A DNA stretch of 28,054 bases, taken from positions 10,538 through 38,591 of the forward strand of contig PKZN01000007.1 in NCBI GenBank assembly GCA_003133075.1, given 5' to 3'. The stretch comes from Acidimicrobiaceae bacterium. GTDB lineage: Bacteria; Actinomycetota; Acidimicrobiia; Acidimicrobiales; RAAP-2. A program made the translations under genes and the position numbers. Below the pieces are notes generated by a model, which saw only the letters and a list, made by a program, of their open reading frames with translations, ran no database searches and was not told where the DNA came from. Below, piece by piece: positions 1 to 8,159 of the stretch. The number at the start of each line of letters is the position of its first letter. Position 1 is the stretch's first letter.

Positions 1-927
1 GTGATGATGAACGCCGCGCGGGTGCATGTGGGTGTCCAGGGGGTTGGGATCGCCGAACGCGCCTATCAACAGGCCCTGGCCTATTCCCTGGAGCGCAAGC
101 AGGGCCGATCCGCCTGGACCGGCGCCCTTCCCTCGCGGCTCTTTGACCACCCGGATGTGCGTCGCAGCCTGATGCTCATGAAGGCGCGGATCGAAGCGGC
201 CCGGGGCCTGTGCCTTTCCACAGCCGTGGCGGCGGATCTGGCCCGCCGCGCGGGAAATCCCATGGACCGGGAAGCCGCGCGCCTGAGGGAGGATCTGCTC
301 ACCCCGATCGCCAAATCCTGGTCCACGGATATGGCCGTTGAGGCGGCTTCGATCGCGCTGCAAATCCACGGCGGCATGGGATTCATCGAGGAGACAGGGG
401 CCGCCCAGCACTATCGCGACGCCCGCATTCTGCCGATCTATGAAGGAACCAACGGCATCCAGGCCATCGACCTGATGGGGCGCAAACTGGCCCTGGGCAA
501 AGGTCGGGCGGTGCGCGAATTGGTGGGTGACATCTTCCCCACGGCCGGCGCGCTCAAGAGCGCCGACGACGCCTGGCTGCATACGATCGGCGCGCGCCTT
601 GAGGCGGGCCTCGCCGCTGTCCAGTCGGCGACCGGCTGGATGCTGGAGCGCCGGGGTCACGCGCAGCCGGACGCCCTGGCCGGCGCCAGCGCCTACCTAC
701 AGCTCCTCGGCGACGTGGTGGGCGGCTGGATGCTGGCCAAGGGCGCGCTAGCCGCCTCCGAGGCCCTCGCGGCAGGCGAGGGGCCAGCCGACTATTACCG
801 CACCAAGATCAGCATGGCGCGGGTCTATGCTGAACAGGTCCTTTCGCGAGCCCCGGGCCTTGCCCAGGCGGTAAGCCAGGGGGCCATCGATCTCTTTCGC
901 GCCACGCCCGAGTCCATGGGCGCCTGA
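1..927 (+). CDS. Acyl-CoA dehydrogenase, C-terminal part (5' truncated by window edge)
   Basis: This is a FAD-dependent acyl-CoA dehydrogenase that introduces the alpha-beta double bond into an acyl-CoA. The visible 308 residues are the C-terminal half. They contain the family helix with VGVQGVGIAERAYQQALAY near the start, the flavin-contact segment QIHGGMGFIEE (about residues 122-132), and YEGTNGIQAIDLMGRKL (about 148-164), whose Glu is the catalytic-base position in many family members. About 120 residues follow it, as in the long (about 590-residue) acyl-CoA dehydrogenase subfamily that includes DmdC. The reading frame is open at base 1, so the GTG there is probably internal and the true start lies outside the window. 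Substrate cannot be told from sequence. It ends 30 nt from the convergent peroxiredoxin gene. Confidence 0.9.
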   Translation: MMMNAARVHVGVQGVGIAERAYQQALAYSLERKQGRSAWTGALPSRLFDHPDVRRSLMLMKARIEAARGLCLSTAVAADLARRAGNPMDREAARLREDLLTPIAKSWSTDMAVEAASIALQIHGGMGFIEETGAAQHYRDARILPIYEGTNGIQAIDLMGRKLALGKGRAVRELVGDIFPTAGALKSADDAWLHTIGARLEAGLAAVQSATGWMLERRGHAQPDALAGASAYLQLLGDVVGGWMLAKGALAASEALAAGEGPADYYRTKISMARVYAEQVLSRAPGLAQAVSQGAIDLFRATPESMGA

Positions 928-957
928 ATCCATCGGCGCGTGAGCCACGCTTAACCC

Positions 958-1440
958 TTACAGCTGGGCGAGCATATATTCCGCGGCGGAGACGCGAAAT
1001 TCGCCGCCCGCCTCGACGTTCAGCTCGGTGACCACGCCGTCTTTGGCGAGGAGGGAATAACGCTGGGACCGGACGCCCATGCCAAAGCCCTTGCCGTCGA
1101 GTTCGAGACCGATGGCGGCGGCAAAGGCGCCATTGCCATCGGCCAGCATGAGGATGTCGTCGCCTACCTCCTGATCGGCCCCCCAGGCCTTCATCACGAA
1201 GACGTCATTCACCGACACACACGCGATGGTCTCCACGCCCTTGGCGCGGAACTCCGCCGCATGGGTCTTGAAGCCCGGAACATGCTTGGCTGAGCAGGTG
1301 GGCGTGAAGGCGCCGGGCACCGCGAAAAGAGCCACGGTCTTGCCCTTGAAAATCTCATCGGTTGTGATCGGACGCGGGCCTTCCGGGCCGAAGGTCATGA
1401 ACGTCGCGGCGGGAATATGATCGCCAACTTTGAGTGTCAT
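958..1440 (-). CDS. Peroxiredoxin, Prx5/AhpE-like thioredoxin-fold peroxidase
   Basis: A 160-residue cytosolic peroxidase that reduces hydrogen peroxide and organic hydroperoxides. The active-site segment PGAFTPTCSAKHVPGF is typical of the Prx5 subfamily and places the peroxidatic cysteine at C49; a second cysteine is at C74 in the segment IACVSVNDVFVM. Length and motif spacing match bacterial Prx5 proteins. The start ATG at 1440 is chosen because MTLKVGDHIP is the usual N-terminus; the longer reading frame upstream overlaps the divergent yqgE gene and has no homologous look. The reductant (glutaredoxin, glutathione or thioredoxin) cannot be read from the sequence. It is divergent from yqgE across 150 nt and convergent with the acyl-CoA dehydrogenase. 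Confidence 0.93.
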   Translation of the reverse strand: MTLKVGDHIPAATFMTFGPEGPRPITTDEIFKGKTVALFAVPGAFTPTCSAKHVPGFKTHAAEFRAKGVETIACVSVNDVFVMKAWGADQEVGDDILMLADGNGAFAAAIGLELDGKGFGMGVRSQRYSLLAKDGVVTELNVEAGGEFRVSAAEYMLAQL

Positions 1441-1590
1441 GGTCCAAAGGATCTCCGGCAGGTCATTGATGGCTCCTCCTACTCCGGGACAGCGAGGGAG
1501 CCAAGCGGGAGACGCCAAAGGCGCCAGACCTTTCGCGCGACGCGTCGATTTGGGTTGATTGGGCCGCCACAAGTGTCGATCCTGGGGCTG
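1441..1590. promoter_or_regulatory. Divergent intergenic region between peroxiredoxin and yqgE
   Basis: These 150 nt separate two divergently transcribed genes, so promoters for both should lie here. I could not pick out a convincing -35/-10 pair or a known operator by eye. The reading frame of yqgE continues open through this stretch, but the protein it would add (about 58 residues rich in Arg and Gln) has no similarity to the YqgE family. Confidence 0.4.
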
Positions 1591-2163
1591 ATGTCGGTCT
1601 TCGCCCCCCGCTACCTCGCCGGCCGCCTCCTGGTCGCCATGCCAGGGATCGAAGACTGCCGGTTCCACCGCGCCGTGATCTTCATCTGCGCCCACGACGC
1701 CGGTCACGCCATGGGCCTGATGGTGAACAGGCCCGCCGATGACTTGACCGTGCCGCGCCTCCTCGAACAGCTCGGCATTGATCCGGGCTCCGCGGGTGAT
1801 GCGGCGGTCCTGGTGGGAGGGCCTGTCCAGCCTGAGCGCGGCTTCGTCCTGCACAGCGATGTGGCGGGCGTCTCGCCGACCCGCGACACCATTCCCGGCG
1901 GCCTCACGCTGACCGCGACCCGGGAGATCCTTGAAGGCCTCGCCGGTCGACAACCCCGCCCGGACCACGCCCTCCTGGCCATCGGCTATTCTGGCTGGGA
2001 CGGCGGGCAGTTGGAGCGGGAGATTCGCAACAATGTCTGGCTCATCTGTGAGCCCGACGAGGCGCTGATCTTTGGCGACGACCACGAGGGCAAGTGGGTC
2101 CGCGCCTTGGCGAAATTGGGCATAAGCCCCGAGCGCCTGTCAGCCCATCTCGGCCAAGCCTGA
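1591..2163 (+). CDS. YqgE/AlgH family protein (UPF0301)
   Basis: A 190-residue protein of the YqgE/AlgH (DUF179, UPF0301) family. The sequence shows the family hallmarks: an N-terminal LAGRLLVAMPGIEDCRFHRAV segment, HAMGLMVNRP near residue 40, VGGPVQPERGFVLH around 75-88, and AIGYSGWDGGQLEREI near 130-145. Length is normal for the family. The biochemical role is not established; AlgH was first linked to alginate regulation in Pseudomonas, but the family is broad in Proteobacteria. The ATG at 1591 is chosen because it places the conserved N-terminus correctly; a GTG at 1573 is an in-frame alternative adding six residues. It converges on the acetyltransferase gene with a 30-nt gap. Confidence 0.9.
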   Translation: MSVFAPRYLAGRLLVAMPGIEDCRFHRAVIFICAHDAGHAMGLMVNRPADDLTVPRLLEQLGIDPGSAGDAAVLVGGPVQPERGFVLHSDVAGVSPTRDTIPGGLTLTATREILEGLAGRQPRPDHALLAIGYSGWDGGQLEREIRNNVWLICEPDEALIFGDDHEGKWVRALAKLGISPERLSAHLGQA

Positions 2164-2193
2164 GGCCCATACCTTCGGAGGCGGCGGATCGCG

Positions 2194-2775
2194 TCATCCG
2201 GGGTTTGGCGAAATGAGCCCGAACAAGAGATGATCGCGCCAGGCTCCATCGATCCTCAGGTAGTCCCGAGCCATACCTTCTTGCACGAAACCCGCCTTGA
2301 GGAGGACGCCGCGTGAGGCGGTGTTGGTCGGGATGCAGGCCGCTTCCACCCTGTGCAACCCGAGCCTCTGAAAAGAGAACCGGGTGATGGCCCGCACGGC
2401 GCTGGTCGTATGCCCCCGACGCGTAAACGCGGCCCCCACCCAATAGCCGATCGACCCCATCTGGGCGACGCCACGCCGCACATTCGAGAGGGTGATACCG
2501 CCCACCATGGCCCCGTCGTCCTTGGCGAATACCAGGAAGGGATAGGCCACGCCCCGTTCGAGGTCCTGAGCATAGGCGGCGAGGCGACGGCGATAGGCCC
2601 CACGGGTCAGATCATCGCCCGGCCAAGTGGGCTCCCAGGGTTGGAGGAAGGTGCGTGAGCCCTCGCGCAGGGAGACCCATTCGGCGAAATCCGCCAGCCT
2701 GTGAGGCCGCAGACGAACCCCCCCGTGCTCCAGCCGGAGGTCGTGATCGGAGGAGATCCAGTCCAGCAGAGCCAT
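2194..2775 (-). CDS. GNAT family N-acetyltransferase, RimJ/RimL-like
   Basis: A 193-residue GNAT acetyltransferase of the RimJ type, which in E. coli acetylates the N-terminal residue of a ribosomal protein; related enzymes have other amine substrates. Supporting segments are the N-terminal VRLRPHRLADFAEWVSLR, the beta-strand region GAMVGGITLSNVRRG, the acetyl-CoA loop region GYWVGAAFTRRGHTTSAVRAI with an altered Q/R-x-x-G-x-G/A signature, and the C-terminal NTASRGVLLKAGFVQEG followed by a Trp/His-Leu end (WRDHLLFGL) as in RimJ. The ATG at 2775 is used; no strong Shine-Dalgarno is seen. It lies downstream of the M16 peptidase on the same strand (62-nt gap) and may be the last gene of the cox-thrC operon. 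The substrate is unknown. Confidence 0.85.
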   Translation of the reverse strand: MALLDWISSDHDLRLEHGGVRLRPHRLADFAEWVSLREGSRTFLQPWEPTWPGDDLTRGAYRRRLAAYAQDLERGVAYPFLVFAKDDGAMVGGITLSNVRRGVAQMGSIGYWVGAAFTRRGHTTSAVRAITRFSFQRLGLHRVEAACIPTNTASRGVLLKAGFVQEGMARDYLRIDGAWRDHLLFGLISPNPG

Positions 2776-2788
2776 GACGCTCAATCTT

Positions 2789-2803
2789 GGCGCAGAATGC
2801 GCC
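2789..2803. repeat. Small inverted repeat between M16 peptidase and acetyltransferase genes
   Basis: A perfect 6-bp stem with a 3-nt loop (GGCGCA-gaa-TGCGCC). It sits in the 62-nt spacer upstream of the acetyltransferase start. There is no U-tract after it on the minus strand, so it is not a standard intrinsic terminator; it could be a chance palindrome in high-GC DNA. Confidence 0.3.
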
Positions 2804-2837
2804 CGACGCCAACTGCCTCGCCATATTCGCGAGAAGC

Positions 2838-4103
2838 CTAGCTGTGGAGGCGATGTTCGAAACGCGGCGCGGCGTCGGCGGCAGGGCGTGGGCCCAGCAC
2901 CGCGGCCGCGAAACGCCGGGCGCCGATCATACGCGTCGCCAATTCGGCAATGGCCTCTGGGGTCACCGCGTCGATGGCTTCGGCGAAGGCGGAAGGCGGG
3001 ACAAGGTTGCCGAAAACCAGGATTTGCGCGGCCGCCTGCTCCGCCCGCGCTGAAAGAGACTCGCCGCTCATGAACAGGCTGGCCTTCAGTTGCGCCTTGG
3101 CCCGGGCCAGGGCCGCCTCCGGCAGGCCCTGGGTCATGGCCTTGACCTCGCCCGCCACGGCTTCGGCGAGGCGGGCCGCGTCTCCCGGCGCGCAGCCGGC
3201 ATAGACGCCCAGAACGCCGGTATCCCACCAGGCCTCGGCATAGGCGTCGATGGCATAGGCCAGGCCCATGCGTTCGCGAACCTCCTGGAAGAGGCGGGAG
3301 GACATGCCTCCGCCCAAGGCTTCGGCCAAGAGGCGGAACGGCCAATAGTCCGGGTCAGTGAGCGCGGGCCCGGGTAGCAGAAAGACCAGGTGGGCCTGCT
3401 CAAGACGGCGACGCTCAAAGGCCGCGCCACCCGTGAAGACGGCCGGTTCGGGCGCGAAGACCTCTGGCGCCCGCGCCGCGCCGAAGAGGGCTTCAGCGTC
3501 ACGCAGCAAGAGATCCTCGTCGACGTCGCCGGCGACGCTGACGACCAGCCGATCAGGCGCATAGAGGATCTCACGCCAAGCGTCCAAGGCGGGCCGGTCG
3601 GCGGGCGCCAGGGTGTGGGGGGCGCCTAGAATTGGTCTGCCCAGGGGCTGCCCCGTGAAGGCGGCGGCCTGAGCCAGCTCGAATACCTGGTCGTCAGGCG
3701 TGTCGGCGGCCTCCGCGATCTCCTGGGCCACGACATTTTTCTCGCGGGCCAGATCCTCGTCATTAAGGATGGGACGCAGGACGAGATCAGCGGTGATTTC
3801 GAGGGCGAGCGGCAGGCCGCCCGCGAGGGCGCGCACCTGAAAACTGGTCCGCTCATGACCCGTCGCGGCGTTGATCTGGCCGCCATCCGCCTCCACGGCC
3901 TCCACGATGTCACGGGCCGAACGACCGCCCGCGCCCTTGAAGACCATGTGCTCAAGGAGGTGCGACCAGCCGCAACGCGCCTCATCTTCCCAACGGGCGC
4001 CGCGGCCCGCCACGACGCTCAGCGCCAGGGTGTGATAGCCGGGCGCGGGATCACAGACGAGGGTCACGCCATTGGCGAGTCGGTGGATCTTGGGGGCGGT
4101 CAT
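2838..4103 (-). CDS. M16 family zinc peptidase (processing-peptidase-like, PqqL/MPP-beta type)
   Basis: A 421-residue M16 metallopeptidase, similar to the bacterial relatives of the mitochondrial processing peptidase beta subunit. The inverted zinc motif HxxEH is intact as HLLEH (H48, E51, H52), and the downstream third ligand is E128 in NVVAQEIAEA, at the usual distance of about 76 residues. The C-terminal M16 domain includes the segment GGGMSSRLFQEVRERMGLAYAI that shapes the substrate cavity. Length is normal for single-chain bacterial members (about 420-430). No signal peptide is seen, so it is probably cytoplasmic. Its ATG overlaps the thrC stop by four nt (ATGA), implying translational coupling; the thrC-M16 pairing is widely conserved in Alphaproteobacteria. 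Confidence 0.93.
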   Translation of the reverse strand: MTAPKIHRLANGVTLVCDPAPGYHTLALSVVAGRGARWEDEARCGWSHLLEHMVFKGAGGRSARDIVEAVEADGGQINAATGHERTSFQVRALAGGLPLALEITADLVLRPILNDEDLAREKNVVAQEIAEAADTPDDQVFELAQAAAFTGQPLGRPILGAPHTLAPADRPALDAWREILYAPDRLVVSVAGDVDEDLLLRDAEALFGAARAPEVFAPEPAVFTGGAAFERRRLEQAHLVFLLPGPALTDPDYWPFRLLAEALGGGMSSRLFQEVRERMGLAYAIDAYAEAWWDTGVLGVYAGCAPGDAARLAEAVAGEVKAMTQGLPEAALARAKAQLKASLFMSGESLSARAEQAAAQILVFGNLVPPSAFAEAIDAVTPEAIAELATRMIGARRFAAAVLGPRPAADAAPRFEHRLHS

Positions 4104-5494
4104 TGCGCGACGAAGGCCCGGACATAAGCCTTCACCGCCGCCGGGTCGGCCGGCAGGTGATCAAACCGCTCTGTAAGGCCCGCCAGCCGGGTCACGACAG
4201 GGGGAGGCTCGGCGCGTACGCCTATCGCCGCCGCGACGGCTTCGGGAAACTTCGCGGGGTGAGCCGTGGACAGCACCACAAGGGGCGCCGAACCGCCGGC
4301 GGGCGCCTTCCCGGCCCCCGCCAGAGCCACGGCTGTATGAGGATCCATGGCGCCAAGGCCCGCCCGCCAGGCGCCGGCCATCGCCGCGACAGTCTCGGGC
4401 TCGCCAACCGAAACGCCAGCCAAGAGGGCTCGCATATGGCTCAACACCTGTTCGGGGAGGCGCATCGCGCCGCTCTGTTCGAAATCCTCAAAGGCCCGAC
4501 GCGTTTGGGAACCGTCCCGGTCCGAGGCCTCGAAAAATAGGCGTTCAAAGTTGGAGGCGACCTGGATGTCCATGGCGGGACTGATGGTCGGGACAAGGGC
4601 GCCGCGACCATAGGCCCCGGTCGCCAAGGCGCGGGCCAGGATATCGTTGCTGTTCGTCGCCGCCAGGATACGTTCGATGGGCAGGCCCATGCGTCGGGCG
4701 GCCCATCCGGCGAAGGCGTCGCCGAAATTGCCGGTCGGGACCGCGAAGCTCACGGACCTCTGGGGCGCGCCCAAGGCCACGGCCGCGACAAAGTAATAGA
4801 CGCTCTGGGCTGCGATACGGACAAAATTGATGGAATTCACCGCCGTGAGGCTGACCTCGCTGGCGAAGGCCCCGTCGCGAAACAGGGCCTTGAGAATCGC
4901 CTGACAGTCATCGAAATCCCCGGCGACGGCCAAGGCGCGAACATTCGACTGGTCCGCCGTGGTCATGAATCGGCGCTGAACCTCGGAGATCCGGCCCTCC
5001 GGAAAGAGCACGACGATGCGAATATTGGCGCGGCCGGCAAAGGCCTCCACGGCCGCGCCGCCGGTGTCGCCCGAGGTCGCGCAGACCACGGTCAAGGTTC
5101 GGCCGCTGGCCTTGAGCACGTGCTCATAGAGGCGGGCCAAGAGCTGCATGGCGACGTCCTTGAAGGCGAGACTTGGGCCGTGAAACAACTCCAAAAGATG
5201 CGCGCCCGGCGCGAGCTGGCGTAGGGGGGTCACGGCGGGATGATCAAAACTCGCATAGGCGCCCTGACAGGCGCCCAGCAAATCCTGCCTCGAAATATCA
5301 TGGTTTGCGAAGGCCCCCAGGATGTGTGCGGCGACCTCGGCATAGGGTTTGCCGGCGAACTCCGCGATGTCACCCGGGGTGAAGAGCGGCCAGACGTCGG
5401 GGCTGTAGAGGCCGCCATCCGGCGCGAGCCCGCCTAGCAAGGCCTCGACAAAACCAACGGCGGGGGCGCCGCCACGTGTGGAGACGAACTTCAT
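4100..5494 (-). CDS. thrC: Threonine synthase
   Basis: Threonine synthase (464 residues), the PLP enzyme that converts O-phosphohomoserine to L-threonine. It begins with KFVSTRGG and EALLGGLAPDGGLYSP, typical of the long (proteobacterial/yeast-like) class. The PLP lysine is K112 in GPSLAFKDVAMQ, and the phosphate-binding loop is CATSGDTGGAA. Further family segments are VPTGNFGDAFAGWAARRMGLP and the C-terminal STAHPAKFPEAV. Length fits the class. It overlaps SURF1 by 4 nt upstream and the M16 peptidase by 4 nt downstream, so it is probably co-transcribed with the cox assembly genes; this linkage of threonine synthesis to cox genes is common in Alphaproteobacteria. Confidence 0.97.
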   Translation of the reverse strand: MKFVSTRGGAPAVGFVEALLGGLAPDGGLYSPDVWPLFTPGDIAEFAGKPYAEVAAHILGAFANHDISRQDLLGACQGAYASFDHPAVTPLRQLAPGAHLLELFHGPSLAFKDVAMQLLARLYEHVLKASGRTLTVVCATSGDTGGAAVEAFAGRANIRIVVLFPEGRISEVQRRFMTTADQSNVRALAVAGDFDDCQAILKALFRDGAFASEVSLTAVNSINFVRIAAQSVYYFVAAVALGAPQRSVSFAVPTGNFGDAFAGWAARRMGLPIERILAATNSNDILARALATGAYGRGALVPTISPAMDIQVASNFERLFFEASDRDGSQTRRAFEDFEQSGAMRLPEQVLSHMRALLAGVSVGEPETVAAMAGAWRAGLGAMDPHTAVALAGAGKAPAGGSAPLVVLSTAHPAKFPEAVAAAIGVRAEPPPVVTRLAGLTERFDHLPADPAAVKAYVRAFVAQ

Positions 5495-6228
5495 CGCCGG
5501 TAACGGGTGATCAACATGGCGACATAGAACCAGGCGAGGATGGCGGCCAGGGCGAACCAGGTGAGAGCATAGACGAGATGATTATTTGGGATATCCACAG
5601 GGATCGCCGCAGGCGCCAGCCCGGGCGCGGGCGGGTCCTCTGACTCGACCGCAAGGATCTCCGGCGCCGGGTTCGCGAGCCCGCCGAGCTTGGAAAGGCG
5701 CAGGATCGAGGGCGCGTCCGCCACGCGCATCGCCACAAAGCCAGGGCCGCCATCCATCATTGCTGGACCGAGCCAAGGACTTGGTCCCGGCGCGCGGAGG
5801 ACGCCAATCACCTTCACGGGGGCCGGATAGGACCCCGCCACCGGCGCAGTCAGGCCTGTCAGCCTCGTAACGACGCCGCGATCAACAAGGATTCCATCAA
5901 AGCGGGCGTCCGCGATCTTGCAGGGGGCGAGGAGCCGCCAGGCGATACGTCCGTCAGATACGGCATAGCGGTAGGCGGTGGTGGCGCTGACGGCCAGAGG
6001 CTGGCACACCGCGCGGACGCGCTGAAACGCCACGGGCCCCGAGTGGGACAACACCGCCGCGATGGGCGCGGCCGGAGCGTGAGCCAGGCTCGCGATCTGG
6101 GCGAGGAGGCCCTCTTTCCACGCTAGGCGCTTAAGCTGCCAAGCGCCGAGACCCGCCAAGGCCAGACAAGCGATGAGCGATGCAACGGTCAGGCCCCAGG
6201 GAAAGCCAGGCTTCGGCGGCGCCGTCAT
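5491..6228 (-). CDS. SURF1 family cytochrome oxidase assembly protein
   Basis: A 245-residue SURF1/Shy1 family protein that assists heme a insertion into subunit I of aa3-type oxidases. The sequence shows the family architecture: an N-terminal membrane helix (about residues 10-28) followed by GAWQLKRLAWKEGL, a periplasmic domain with FDGILVDRGVV and VIGVLRAPG, and a C-terminal membrane helix near 222-240 preceded by NNHLVYALTWFALA. The ATG at 6228 is chosen because it overlaps the DUF983 stop by 4 nt (ATGA) and gives the expected short N-terminus; the longer frame upstream lies inside DUF983. It overlaps thrC downstream by 4 nt. Confidence 0.93.
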   Translation of the reverse strand: MTAPPKPGFPWGLTVASLIACLALAGLGAWQLKRLAWKEGLLAQIASLAHAPAAPIAAVLSHSGPVAFQRVRAVCQPLAVSATTAYRYAVSDGRIAWRLLAPCKIADARFDGILVDRGVVTRLTGLTAPVAGSYPAPVKVIGVLRAPGPSPWLGPAMMDGGPGFVAMRVADAPSILRLSKLGGLANPAPEILAVESEDPPAPGLAPAAIPVDIPNNHLVYALTWFALAAILAWFYVAMLITRYRR

Positions 6229-6590
6229 GGCCGATGCGGCCCGCCATCGCGGTTGCGAATCTGGGCCGCGATCATCAGTCCCTTCATGGGCCGCAATAGG
6301 CCAAGACACAGCGCGGCGCCCAGGGGCAGCCAAATGATCAAATCCACCCAGACCGGAGGATCATAGGTGATCTCGGTCACCAGGGCGCCGAACACGATAA
6401 TGAACCCAACGATCATGATCACGAACACGGCCGGCCCATCGCCGCTGTCCACGTCCGCGAAATCATAGCCGCAGCGTGGGCAGGCGGGTTGGAGCTTCAG
6501 AAATCCGGCGAATAGAGGCCCAAGCCCACAGGATGGGCAACGACCCCGCAGTCCCGCCAGGAAAGGCTCAAGGGCGACCGGCGCCCTCAA
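6225..6590 (-). CDS. DUF983 family membrane protein
   Basis: A 121-residue DUF983 protein, a family typical of alphaproteobacterial cox operons between ctaE and SURF1. It carries two CxxC pairs, RCPSCG and CPRCGYDF, forming a probable zinc-ribbon-like site, followed by two membrane helices (roughly residues 57-77 and 83-103). The role in oxidase biogenesis is not established. The likely start is TTG at 6590, whose TTGA overlaps the ctaE stop by 4 nt; no ATG or GTG is available between ctaE and the first CxxC. Proteins of this family usually begin about 15-20 residues before the first CxxC, which fits. The longer reading frame starting inside ctaE is rejected. Confidence 0.85.
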   Translation of the reverse strand: MRAPVALEPFLAGLRGRCPSCGLGPLFAGFLKLQPACPRCGYDFADVDSGDGPAVFVIMIVGFIIVFGALVTEITYDPPVWVDLIIWLPLGAALCLGLLRPMKGLMIAAQIRNRDGGPHRP

Positions 6591-7462
6591 TGACCCCAGC
6601 CGGACCCGAAGATCACGTAAAGGAAAGTGAACAAGAACAACCAAACCACGTCCACGAAATGCCAATACCAGGCGGCGGCTTCGAAGCCGAAGTGCTGCTT
6701 GGGGGTGAAAGCCCCGTTCAACAGGCGAATCAGGCACACGGTCAGAAAGATCGTGCCGATGATCACATGGAAGCCATGAAAGCCCGTGGCCATGAAGAAG
6801 CTGGAGCCATAGAGGCCCGAACTGGTCGCCTCGGCCCCATAGAACATCTTGTCACTCAATATATGGCTATATTCATAGGCCTGGATCGCCGTGAACATGG
6901 CCCCAAGCGCGATGGTGAGGACGAGACCGATCTTGGCGCCCTTGCGGTCGCCAGTCTGAAGGGCGTGGTGCGCCCAGGTCACTGTCGTTCCCGACAGAAG
7001 CAGGGTGAGCGTGTTCACCAGAGGCAGGTGAAAGGGCTGGACCGTCTCGATGCCCTTGGGCGGCCATGTGGCCCAGGCCGCGCTGACATCATCGAGGGGG
7101 GACAGGGTCCGCACATGGTGGAACAGGGCCATCTCGAAGAAGACCCAGAACCAAGCGACGAAGAACATCACTTCCGAGGCGATGAAGAGGATCATTCCGT
7201 AACGCAGGCCGAGAGCCACGACCGGTGTGTGATCGCCGTGATTGGCCTCACGAACCACATCGGTCCACCAGGCGGCCATGGTGAAGAGGACGCCAGCGAC
7301 GCCGAGCGCCAAGACCCACCATTCGCCTTTGGGAATACCGAAGAGACCCTTCAGCCCGATAACCAGGCCCAGGGCCATGACCACGGACGCGGCGGAGCCC
7401 ACCAGGGGCCAGGGGCTCGGATTAACGAGGTGGTAATCGTGCTTAACGCCGTCGTGGGCCAT
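6587..7462 (-). CDS. ctaE: Cytochrome c oxidase subunit III
   Basis: Subunit III of an aa3-type cytochrome c oxidase (291 residues, seven predicted membrane helices). Family segments include the N-terminal KHDYHLVNPSPWPL, WWTDVVREANHGDHTPVV, the glutamate-bearing SEVMFFVAWFWVFFE, TGFHGFHVIIGTIFL, and the C-terminal WYWHFVDVVWLFLF. Subunit III stabilises proton uptake into subunit I and does not bind redox cofactors. Upstream, AAGGCGGG lies just before the ATG. It follows ctaG with an 88-nt gap and overlaps DUF983 by 4 nt. The sequence character is alphaproteobacterial, matching ctaB and the C-terminal half of ctaD, and unlike the coxB gene further upstream. Confidence 0.97.
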   Translation of the reverse strand: MAHDGVKHDYHLVNPSPWPLVGSAASVVMALGLVIGLKGLFGIPKGEWWVLALGVAGVLFTMAAWWTDVVREANHGDHTPVVALGLRYGMILFIASEVMFFVAWFWVFFEMALFHHVRTLSPLDDVSAAWATWPPKGIETVQPFHLPLVNTLTLLLSGTTVTWAHHALQTGDRKGAKIGLVLTIALGAMFTAIQAYEYSHILSDKMFYGAEATSSGLYGSSFFMATGFHGFHVIIGTIFLTVCLIRLLNGAFTPKQHFGFEAAAWYWHFVDVVWLFLFTFLYVIFGSGWGH

Positions 7463-7550
7463 GTCCCGCCTTCTCTAGATCAAGTTCCAAGATGCCGACG
7501 GGTGAAACGTCCAGGATGCATCCCGAATGCCTTGGGCAATATGGGCCGTC

Positions 7551-8159
7551 CTATAGCCTCGCCTTCGCCTTCGCGCCAAGAGGCGCCGCCGTCGCGGTTC
7601 CATTCGCCACATCGGTCGCCTTGAAGAACGTGTAGGAGAGGGTGATGTCGGGCTGATAGCGGGTGTCGCGATCCTCCGCGTAATGGGGGTCGACATAATA
7701 GACGACGGGAAACTCCGCGCTCTGGCCCGGCGTCAGGGTCTGGTCGTTGAAGCAGAAGCACTCCAACTTTGAGAAATACTGTCCGGCGGCCTCGGGGACG
7801 ACATTGAAGAGGGCGCGGGCCGTCACGGTCTGGTGACTGGTGTTCGTCGCCTTGAAAAAAGCCAGGGTCGAGGCGCCCAGATGGATCGTCTGGCTGGCCT
7901 GAACCGGGACGAAGGTCCAGGGCACCCCGTTCACATTGGTGTCGAAGCGGACCGTCACCGTTTTATTAGAAACCGCGCCGGGTGCCAACTTGGCGCGCTT
8001 GACCGCGCCGTTGAATCCCGTGGCCTGGCAGAAGGCGCGGTAGAAAGGCACGGCCGCGAAAGCCGCCCCCACCATCAAGGCGAAAACGCCCGCGCAGAGG
8101 ATTGCGACCCGGGCGTTCGCCCGCCCAGATGATGGCGTTGGTGGCCCCAGGCTAGCCAT
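7551..8159 (-). CDS. ctaG: Cytochrome c oxidase assembly protein CtaG/Cox11
   Basis: A 202-residue Cox11/CtaG copper chaperone that delivers copper to the CuB site of subunit I. It has one N-terminal membrane anchor (about residues 17-38), the conserved PFYRAFCQATGF (C44), and the copper motif CFCF with C134 and C136 in ECFCFNDQ, followed by a beta-rich periplasmic domain with PVVYYVDP and the end segment TLSYTFF. All copper-binding cysteines are present. Its start overlaps the stop of the small CoxF-like gene by 8 nt. Distinct from the unrelated Gram-positive caa3 assembly protein also named CtaG. Confidence 0.96.
   Translation of the reverse strand: MASLGPPTPSSGRANARVAILCAGVFALMVGAAFAAVPFYRAFCQATGFNGAVKRAKLAPGAVSNKTVTVRFDTNVNGVPWTFVPVQASQTIHLGASTLAFFKATNTSHQTVTARALFNVVPEAAGQYFSKLECFCFNDQTLTPGQSAEFPVVYYVDPHYAEDRDTRYQPDITLSYTFFKATDVANGTATAAPLGAKAKARL

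Noticed and set aside
1417..1590. N-terminal extension of yqgE
   Set aside because: The extra residues are Arg/Gln-rich, overlap the divergent peroxiredoxin start and do not resemble the YqgE family.
2789..2803. Intrinsic terminator
   Set aside because: The stem is only 6 bp and no T-run follows on either strand.
6476..7624. 382-codon open frame on the plus strand
   Set aside because: It is antisense to ctaE and has a composition (His, Gly, Asp, Gln-rich) typical of a shadow frame.
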